From Pseudoalteromonas gelatinilytica (GTDB lineage Bacteria > Pseudomonadota > Gammaproteobacteria > Enterobacterales > Alteromonadaceae): DNA of 64,000 bases. Location: the NCBI RefSeq assembly GCF_001641615.1, contig NZ_LRRU01000022.1:511733-575732 (forward strand). The letters are read 5' to 3'. A model generated the notes under the pieces. It was given only the letters and a program-made list of their open reading frames with translations, was not told the DNA's origin and ran no database searches. Both the position numbers and the translations under genes were made by a program. The first letter of the stretch is position 1, and every line of letters begins with the position of its first letter. Shown here piece by piece: positions 26,275-33,101 of the stretch.

Positions 26275-27450
26275 TTAATTGTTTGAATCAATGTCTTTAA
26301 TTTCAACGGTTCCACTATTGTCTTGGCGTTTTAAGTTAAGCTTTTTGATTTTTTCTAACATTTCAGGAGAAAAACGACCAAAATCCATAGTGCGCATCAT
26401 GATAGAGTCTGTAATGTGATTCACGTTAACAGCGCCTATACCTGCGCCACTTCCTTCAGGCCCAAGTGGAACAGCAGAGTTACTGACTACAGCATTTAGC
26501 ATTGCTGCCGGGTTTGTTGACGCTGAACCGCCATAGTCACGGTCTGTGCCGTATAAATCAGTAATGTTCCAATCTTCAATGTCAATTTTAAAGCGCTTGG
26601 CGTACTTAACATCACTTTTCATTTGGCCTTCGGCATAATCGGCAAGGTGTTCACGTAAGTCACTTTCAAAATCTGAAAATAAAGACTCTGTTTGTTCATA
26701 ATATTTAGAAACATAGAGGCGGTCCTTACGTTTTATTTGCATACCGCGGTTTGAATTTACAAACTCCTCACCATTTTCAACGAGTTGATGGTAAACCTTG
26801 CTGCCTTTATAAGCTTCATTACGCAAATTTGGACTGCCAATGTTACCTTGATAGAAGCCATACATAACGATAGGTTTCTTTTTACCAAACTTTTCAAAAA
26901 CAATTTTATGTTGGATATCATTCAATGAGAGTTTGTAACCAGCAACCGTTAAAAACTCTTCATCTAGAATTGAGTCATCACCAAAAAGTAGATCTTCTGT
27001 GTCGCGAACAGGATAGTGATCAATCAACTTTTCAACCATCGCGGTATTATAAAGGTTAAGCCAATAAGCTAATTGCTCATCGAGACTTAAGTCATTTAGA
27101 GAAACCTCGCTTGGCACCTTCTCTAAGCTAACTCTGATTTTGTGAAAGCCGTCTTTGATTTCTGATTTTGTAACGCCTTCAAAGTAAAAGCGGTTTGCTT
27201 CAAGCGCAGTATCGTTGTTTTTGTGTGATTTCATGCGCGTGCCAATTGAAGCTTGGGATTTACGAGAGCTTCTGTCTGACATGCCCATGTCGATAACGGT
27301 CATTTCAAGTAAGTTATCAAGGTCTTCATAGGAGATTTTAATATCTCGATTAAGGCTAAAGTCAGAAAACTCTTTAGGTATTTCATTAATTTTTGCCTGC
27401 AAAGGAAGTGAGCAAAAAGTAAATATAATTAACAATAATTGTTTAAACAT
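26275..27450 (-). CDS. Exported DUF547 protein, paralogue C
   Basis: First of the three tandem DUF547 genes, 391 residues from ATG 27450. That start is preferred over the upstream ATG 27474 because AAGGAAA lies 6 nt before it and the protein then begins directly with a signal peptide (MFKQLLLIIFTFCSLPLQA). The core LDEQLAYWLNLYNTAMVEKL and VMYGFYQGNIGSPNLRNEAY match paralogues A and B. The variable C-terminal loop is longest here (SNSAVPLGPEGSGAGIGAV). The gene faces away from receptor 2 across a 640-nt gap containing a perfect palindrome. Confidence 0.82.
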   Translation of the reverse strand: MFKQLLLIIFTFCSLPLQAKINEIPKEFSDFSLNRDIKISYEDLDNLLEMTVIDMGMSDRSSRKSQASIGTRMKSHKNNDTALEANRFYFEGVTKSEIKDGFHKIRVSLEKVPSEVSLNDLSLDEQLAYWLNLYNTAMVEKLIDHYPVRDTEDLLFGDDSILDEEFLTVAGYKLSLNDIQHKIVFEKFGKKKPIVMYGFYQGNIGSPNLRNEAYKGSKVYHQLVENGEEFVNSNRGMQIKRKDRLYVSKYYEQTESLFSDFESDLREHLADYAEGQMKSDVKYAKRFKIDIEDWNITDLYGTDRDYGGSASTNPAAMLNAVVSNSAVPLGPEGSGAGIGAVNVNHITDSIMMRTMDFGRFSPEMLEKIKKLNLKRQDNSGTVEIKDIDSNN

Positions 27451-27603
27451 GATTTTTCCTTGTTGTTTTAACAATCTTACTATCAGCGATTGTTACAATT
27501 TTTTCAAGTTTAAACGTACCTAAAATAGCCTGTAACCATGTGAATATTCTAATAAATAAAGAGGCTTTGGGGTTTGGGGTTTTAAAAGGGGTTAGTCTAG
27601 TTG

Positions 27604-27629
27604 GTTAATAGAATGTTCATTCTATTAAC
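27604..27629. promoter_or_regulatory. Perfect 26-bp palindromic operator candidate
   Basis: Arms GTTAATAGAATG (27604-27615) and CATTCTATTAAC (27618-27629) are exact complements around TT. The GAATG-TT-CATTC core is typical of operators for dimeric repressors such as TetR-family proteins. It lies 154 nt upstream of the first DUF547 gene and about 460 nt upstream of receptor 2. The regulator is not in the window. Confidence 0.65.
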
Positions 27630-28076
27630 TTTTGCATCATTCAGTCCTTTTTTTACATATCTTTACTATTTTGCCTATCTTTATTGTGGATTCGTCTTAT
27701 TTGTAGGGTATTAAAATAGCATATTTTTATTTATTAAGATAAAAAATACCGGGAACTCCCGATGTTGTTTGTTGTATTTTTTGCAATAAGTTAACCTATC
27801 ATATCCAGTACCTATATTAGTACTGAAAAATTAAATTCTTTTTTATCTTTGTAACTTGTTGTAAATGATGGTCCGGCCTTTGTATTTAAAGGTGTCCGAT
27901 GGTGTTAATAAAGTTCTATTAATTGGTGTAATGTTTTATTTATTGTTAAAAGTTGGACTTTTGCGTTACTGAAGTGTTGACCTTGGAGAGTTGCGAGTAT
28001 TATTATCAAAGCTCAAAATTACTGCGTAATATGCATTTTTTTTGAATAACTATAAATATTCCATGAATAACATGGT
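27630..28076. other. AT-rich regulatory gap between DUF547 genes and receptor 2
   Basis: No gene was found in this part of the 640-nt divergent region. It contains a partial repeat AGTAC-N7-GTACT near 27807-27824, the candidate receptor 2 promoter (listed separately), and short hairpins just before the conserved leader (CCATG-AATAA-CATGG near 28060). The length suggests complex control of two diverging units. Confidence 0.55.
27977..28006 (+). promoter_or_regulatory. Candidate promoter of TonB receptor 2
   Basis: TTGACC (27977-27982) is followed after 18 nt by TATTAT (28001-28006). The region before receptor 3 has the same layout, with TTGACC, 18 nt and TAGTAT. It would give a leader of about 75-80 nt. 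Confidence 0.45.
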
Positions 28077-28090
28077 CCAGGGAGAATCAA

Positions 28091-30754
28091 ATGTTAAATA
28101 ATAAAGTTTCAAAAGCTGTTCGCTTAGCGATTGCTTTTGGTGCAGTTTCTACTGCTGCATTTTCTGCAAACACATTTGCTGCAGATGAAGAAAACGCAGA
28201 AAAAGTTGAGCGCATTCAAGTTACAGGTTCACGCATTAAACAAGTCGATCTTGAGAACAGCTCTCCAGTAACTGTTTTATCAGCGGCAGAAATCAGCCTT
28301 TCAGGTGAGCCTACAGTTGCTGACGTTTTAAATAACCTTGCTTCTAACTCTTTCGGTTCTTGGAAAGGTGTATCTGGTTACGGTGCAGGTGGTGCAGCTT
28401 CTTCTAACATCAACTTACGCGGCCTAGGTTCTGACGCAACACTTGTATTATTAGACGGTCGTCGTATGCCTGGTACAAGTTCATCTTCTGGTTCATCGGC
28501 TGATACATCAATCATCCCAATGGCTGTTGTTGAGCGTGTTGAAATCCTTCGCGATGGCGCATCAGCTGTTTATGGTTCATCTGCTGTTGCTGGTGTAATC
28601 AATATCATCACTAAGAAAGACTTTGATGGCGTAAGTGTTAAGTACGATTACGAAGTACCTAAAGTTGAAGGTGGCGAAAGCAAAACGTTCTCAATTACTT
28701 CAGGTTACACATCTGAAAAAGGTAACATCATCTTCACGTATGAAAACTCACGTGACAATGCAATCTTCGACAAAGAAATTTGGGCGATGGACGATCCTAC
28801 GTACGGTGCGTACAGCGGTTATAGCCACGTTCCAAACTACAGAATTAATGGTTCAGGAAGCTACATCTCTAATCCTGAGCTTTGTGACCAAACAGCTGAC
28901 GTAGTAAATGCTATGGATGAGAACGGCGTTGGTGGTTGTTTATATAACTACGGTAACGTAACAAAATTCTATCCAGACGTAGAAAATAACTCATTCTTAA
29001 CAAACTTCAACTATGAACTGACTGACAACATTCGTCTTGTTGGTCGTGCAATGGCAAGCTTTAACGAAACAAACTCACGTTACGCAGGTACGCCAGTATC
29101 TACGGGTGCAGTTTGGATGGATGCTGATAACCAATATAACCCAGAAGATGAAGATATCCGTCTTTACATGCGTTCTGTGCCAATTGGTAACCGTGATACT
29201 AAAACAGAAGTTGTAACTACAGACATCGTATTAGGTCTTGAGGGTTTCACTGACATCGGTAATGGTCTTGATTGGGAAATCAACTATCAAAACAGCATTT
29301 CTAAAACAAACGTTTTTGGTAGCAACCTAGTTAATGACGTAATGCTACAAAATGCAATTAACACGGGTGAGTACGATATCCTAAATACTTCAGGTATGAG
29401 CTACGAAGAATGGAACACTCAATTAACTGAGTTATACCAATACGCAGCGCACACTGGTACTTACGAAGGTCGTTACGAAAGCCAACAAATTGATGGTTTA
29501 GTTTCTACAACGTTCATTGATAATGGTGACTTCGTTATTGCGGGTGTAGTGGGTGCTGAGTTTGAAGAAATTGATTTCACTCAAGTATCTGACCCTGAGT
29601 CTGCAAATGGTTTCATCTCTGGTGGTTCAGGCGGTGATGACGTATACGCAACTCGTGACCGTACTGCTGCTTACATGGAAATCCAAGCAAGCTTACCATA
29701 CGAAATTGATGTAACAGTAGCTGGTCGTTATGAGAAATACGAACAGTCTGGTATGACAAACCTTGGTGAAAAGAGCACGACATTCGATAAAGTTGTTCCA
29801 AAAGTAGGTGTTACTTGGCGTCCAACTGAAACATTATTAATCCGTGGTTCTTGGGGTGAGTCTTTCCGTGCTCCTAACATGGGCGAAATGTTCCAATCTT
29901 ATGCATTAAGCTTCCCAACTGTACGTGATACAGCATGGTGTGATGCTAACCCTGGTCAAGCATTAGAAGGTTACTGTTCTGACGCTGGTGAGCAAGTAGC
30001 GACTTGGTTCGGTGGTAATGCAAACCTTACTGAAGAAACGGGTGACTCTACAACGCTTGGTTTCGTATGGGATATCGTTGATGGCTTAGCAGTAGAATTA
30101 ACTTACTATGATATCAGCTACGAGAACCGTATCGATGACGTAAGCACGACTGAACTTCTACGTATTGAACAAGAAGAAGGTGGTTTAGGTTCTACTCCAG
30201 ACGCTATCGACCGTGCTAATGGTACTGGCCAAATTGATTACATCTACACAGGTTATATCAATAAAGCATCACTACAAACGTCTGGTTTCGATTTCTCAAC
30301 TCGCTACAAGCATGAAACTAGCTTTGGTGACTTTGGCGTTATGCTAAACGTTTCTAAAGTTATGGAATTTGAAGAGAAAGCTGATAAAGATGCAGAACCG
30401 TTTGATTATGCTGGTCTTCAAGATTACCCAGATTGGAAAGCTGATTTAGGTGTTAGCTACTCTTATGAAGATTACAGTGCTTCTTGGACTATGTTCTACG
30501 TAGGCGCTCAAGAGTCAGGTAACGAAGAGTGGGGTGTTGATTACCTTGCTGATGTACCTTCATACTTCAAGCATAATGCTCAGTTCACATACACTGCACC
30601 AACAAATACTAAAATTTCTGTAGGTGTTAACAACGTATTTGATAAGAAAGCACCTTCTTGGTATGACGGCTTCCGTGATTACCGTGATTCAAGCTGGTCA
30701 TTATACGATCAAACAGGTCGTTCAATGTACCTTCGTTTAGAACAAAAGTTCTAA
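28091..30754 (+). CDS. TonB-dependent outer-membrane receptor 2
   Basis: This 887-residue receptor has a signal peptide (cleavage near NTFAAD, about residue 30), a TonB-box-like segment (VERIQVTGSRIKQVDLE), a plug with INLRGLGSDATLVLLDGRRM and VYGSSAVAGVINIIT, and a beta-barrel ending MYLRLEQKF. There is no STN domain. The first 30 codons and the leader CCAGGGAGAATCAA are nearly identical to receptors 1 and 3, whereas the barrels differ strongly. It stands next to an exported S9 peptidase gene and receptor 3, a setting typical of peptide uptake. The ligand itself is not determined by the sequence. Confidence 0.93.
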   Translation: MLNNKVSKAVRLAIAFGAVSTAAFSANTFAADEENAEKVERIQVTGSRIKQVDLENSSPVTVLSAAEISLSGEPTVADVLNNLASNSFGSWKGVSGYGAGGAASSNINLRGLGSDATLVLLDGRRMPGTSSSSGSSADTSIIPMAVVERVEILRDGASAVYGSSAVAGVINIITKKDFDGVSVKYDYEVPKVEGGESKTFSITSGYTSEKGNIIFTYENSRDNAIFDKEIWAMDDPTYGAYSGYSHVPNYRINGSGSYISNPELCDQTADVVNAMDENGVGGCLYNYGNVTKFYPDVENNSFLTNFNYELTDNIRLVGRAMASFNETNSRYAGTPVSTGAVWMDADNQYNPEDEDIRLYMRSVPIGNRDTKTEVVTTDIVLGLEGFTDIGNGLDWEINYQNSISKTNVFGSNLVNDVMLQNAINTGEYDILNTSGMSYEEWNTQLTELYQYAAHTGTYEGRYESQQIDGLVSTTFIDNGDFVIAGVVGAEFEEIDFTQVSDPESANGFISGGSGGDDVYATRDRTAAYMEIQASLPYEIDVTVAGRYEKYEQSGMTNLGEKSTTFDKVVPKVGVTWRPTETLLIRGSWGESFRAPNMGEMFQSYALSFPTVRDTAWCDANPGQALEGYCSDAGEQVATWFGGNANLTEETGDSTTLGFVWDIVDGLAVELTYYDISYENRIDDVSTTELLRIEQEEGGLGSTPDAIDRANGTGQIDYIYTGYINKASLQTSGFDFSTRYKHETSFGDFGVMLNVSKVMEFEEKADKDAEPFDYAGLQDYPDWKADLGVSYSYEDYSASWTMFYVGAQESGNEEWGVDYLADVPSYFKHNAQFTYTAPTNTKISVGVNNVFDKKAPSWYDGFRDYRDSSWSLYDQTGRSMYLRLEQKF

Positions 30755-30779
30755 GCTAAAATAATTAGTATAAGCTCTT

Positions 30780-30807
30780 AAAACCCTGCTGTAGCAGGGT
30801 TTTTTTG
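30780..30807 (+). terminator. Intrinsic terminator of receptor 2
   Basis: A stem AAACCCTGC/GCAGGGTTT with loop TGTA is followed by a T run. Almost the same stem ends receptor 3, so the terminator belongs to a shared receptor cassette. Confidence 0.92.
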
Positions 30808-30869
30808 TGCGAAATACTAAGTTATAAATTACCTAAATATTTATCGTCATAATTAAATGGAATATTAAA

Positions 30870-32810
30870 ATGAAAATAATATGGTTTTTATTTTTAAGTA
30901 GTTTGATCAGTGTATCAATGGATGTAAGTGCTAAAGCAAAGGACATCGCAATTGAAGACTTTTTTAAAACGCCTAAGTTTTCCAACTTGCAACTTTCTCC
31001 AAATGGAAAGTACCTTGCGGTTTTATCGCCGATCAACGAACGTAGAAATATAGTTGTAATGGAAGTTGATGGTTTTAAAAATGCGAGGCCTATTACAAAG
31101 TTTGATGAACAAGATATCAATAGTTTCTCTTGGGCGAATGATGATGACATTATTTTCACACTAGATAGTAATGGTAATGAAGCTTTTAGTATTTACGCCA
31201 TTGATGCCCACAATAAACGGGCGAAGGTAATACAGTTAGTTGGATCTAAAGTGGGTGCATCTGGAATACGTTCAGCGTCAGTTGTACATTTATTACCAGA
31301 CGATCCAAAGCATATTCTGGTGCAATATAATGGCCGAAATATCGTTGCTCCAGATTTGTATAAGCTACCACTTGATAGTCGTTGGGATCGTAAGCACGAG
31401 CGTAATTACAAAATGGACTTGATTGCAAAAAATCCAGGGAATGTTCAAGGTTGGATGCTTGATCACGATGGCGAGGTACGGGGTGCCTTAGCAATTGAAG
31501 GTTTAAAAGGTACTTTACTTTACAAAGGAAAAGGTGAAGAAAAATTTAAAGTACTCCGTGAATACAATGCCGAAGAAGCAAATATTGAACCATTGGCGTT
31601 TGATTTTGATAATAAAAAGTTGTTCGTTGCATCCGATCTAGACCGTGATACCAAAGCTATATTCTATTTTGATCCAGAAACGAACAAGTTAGGTGAACAA
31701 ATATTTGCCCATGATAACGTCGATGTCACATCGCTGAGTTTTTCGCGAAAGCGTAAAAAACTAACGGCAATTAGTTATTTTGACAAATACCCTGAAGAAG
31801 TATATTTCGATGAACAGACTGCAAAAATGATGACCTCATTAAAGCAAGCATTTACCGATAAAGTTGTGACAATTACCAGTCGCTCTGATGATGAAGTGCT
31901 CAATATTGTTTATGCAGCGAGTGACACCGATCCAGGGCAGTATTATTTATTTAATCAAAATGACAATAGCTTAAAAGCATTATTGAGCCCAATGTCATGG
32001 ATAGATCCCAAAGCGATGTCGCCAATGCAGCCGATCGAATTTAAAAGTAGGGATGGCTTAACATTAAATGGTTATCTAACAATCCCTAAAAACTCATCGG
32101 GTAAGGCGCTACCTCTCATCGTAAATCCACATGGTGGTCCCTTCGGAATTCGAGATTATTGGGGGTTTAATCCTGAAGCTCAGTTCTTTGCAAGTAGAGG
32201 CTATGCGACAGTCCAGGTTAACTTTAGAGGTTCAGGTGGTTATGGTCGAAAGTTTCAGCAAGCTGGCTATGGCGGCAAGTGGGGGGCAGAAATGCAAAAT
32301 GATATTACAGACACTGTTAACTATCTGGTTTCTGAAGGAATTGTTGATGCAAATAAAGTCTGTATTTATGGTGCAAGTTACGGCGGCTATGCCACAGTTG
32401 CAGGCCTTGCGTTTACTCCTGAACTTTACAAATGTGGAATTGATTACGTTGGCGTAACAGATGTGTCTTTATTATTTGAAACATTGCCAAAGCATTGGGA
32501 ATCGCAACGCGAAGTGCTGGAAATGCAAATAGGCGATCCATCTGATGAAGCCCTAATGAAACGAATGTCACCGTTGCAACATGTTGATAAAATTAAAGCG
32601 CCATTAATGATAGTACAAGGTGCGAAAGACCCCCGTGTAGTTAAGCAACATGCGACAGATCTACGCGATGCACTGGCAAAAAAAGGAGTAATTTTGTCTG
32701 ATGATGAGTGGATAATGAAAGAAAATGAAGGCCATGGTTTTCAAAAGCAAGAAAATAAAGTTGAGCTTTATACAAAAATGGAAAAGTTTTTGGCTAGATA
32801 TTTGAAATAA
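30870..32810 (+). CDS. Exported S9-family prolyl oligopeptidase-like peptidase
   Basis: This 646-residue serine peptidase has a signal peptide (MKIIWFLFLSSLISVSMDVSA), a beta-propeller region over about residues 35-370 that limits access to short peptides, and a C-terminal alpha/beta-hydrolase domain. The catalytic triad is visible as Ser503 in GASYGG, Asp587 in QGAKDPRV and His622 in NEGHGFQ. It probably cleaves peptides, such as dipeptides from oligopeptides, in the periplasm. Lying between two TonB receptors, each with its own terminator, it fits a peptide-scavenging locus. Transcription is probably independent, since a terminator precedes it. Confidence 0.93.
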   Translation: MKIIWFLFLSSLISVSMDVSAKAKDIAIEDFFKTPKFSNLQLSPNGKYLAVLSPINERRNIVVMEVDGFKNARPITKFDEQDINSFSWANDDDIIFTLDSNGNEAFSIYAIDAHNKRAKVIQLVGSKVGASGIRSASVVHLLPDDPKHILVQYNGRNIVAPDLYKLPLDSRWDRKHERNYKMDLIAKNPGNVQGWMLDHDGEVRGALAIEGLKGTLLYKGKGEEKFKVLREYNAEEANIEPLAFDFDNKKLFVASDLDRDTKAIFYFDPETNKLGEQIFAHDNVDVTSLSFSRKRKKLTAISYFDKYPEEVYFDEQTAKMMTSLKQAFTDKVVTITSRSDDEVLNIVYAASDTDPGQYYLFNQNDNSLKALLSPMSWIDPKAMSPMQPIEFKSRDGLTLNGYLTIPKNSSGKALPLIVNPHGGPFGIRDYWGFNPEAQFFASRGYATVQVNFRGSGGYGRKFQQAGYGGKWGAEMQNDITDTVNYLVSEGIVDANKVCIYGASYGGYATVAGLAFTPELYKCGIDYVGVTDVSLLFETLPKHWESQREVLEMQIGDPSDEALMKRMSPLQHVDKIKAPLMIVQGAKDPRVVKQHATDLRDALAKKGVILSDDEWIMKENEGHGFQKQENKVELYTKMEKFLARYLK

Positions 32811-32830
32811 TTAATTATCAAAAAAATATA

Positions 32831-32873
32831 AAAAGCCCAGAATTCAAGGTGTGGATCTTGTTCTGGGTTTTTT
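32831..32873 (+). terminator. Intrinsic terminator of the S9 peptidase gene
   Basis: A long stem (AAAAGCCCAGAA pairing with TTCTGGGTTTTTT, one bulge, and inner CAAG/CTTG) ends in a T run directly after the peptidase stop. Confidence 0.85.
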
Positions 32874-32984
32874 ATTGTTTCGAATATATAAATTAATGTG
32901 AAATATATGTAATCAGATTTTTCTCTAATTTTATATACAGGTGAAACTTAAAATTTACATTGAAAAACAATGGTTAAAAAACTG

Positions 32985-33014
32985 TTGACCAAAAGTTGTC
33001 CCTAATATTAGTAT
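32985..33014 (+). promoter_or_regulatory. Candidate promoter of TonB receptor 3
   Basis: TTGACC (32985-32990), 18 nt, then TAGTAT (33009-33014), the same layout as before receptor 2. Transcription would begin near 33020, exactly where a 32-bp inverted repeat starts. Confidence 0.45.
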
Positions 33015-33019
33015 TTAAT

Positions 33020-33051
33020 CCCCTTATGAGGTACTAGTACCTTTTAAGGGG
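33020..33051. promoter_or_regulatory. 32-bp inverted repeat at the receptor 3 transcript start
   Basis: A perfect 14-bp palindrome AGGTACTAGTACCT is flanked by CCCCTTA and TAAGGGG, with only the TG/TT pairs between unmatched. It begins about where the predicted transcript starts and ends 50 nt before the receptor ATG. It may be an operator overlapping the start site, or a 5'-end hairpin. Confidence 0.68.
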
Positions 33052-33101
33052 TTAAAATAAATTAATAAAGTCATAACATGGATATGACCAGGGAGAATCA
33101 A

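Noticed and set aside
23857..27474. The DUF547 genes as a toxin-immunity array
   Set aside because: The three proteins are full-length homologues of each other with signal peptides; no small immunity genes, toxin domains or secretion-system genes are present.
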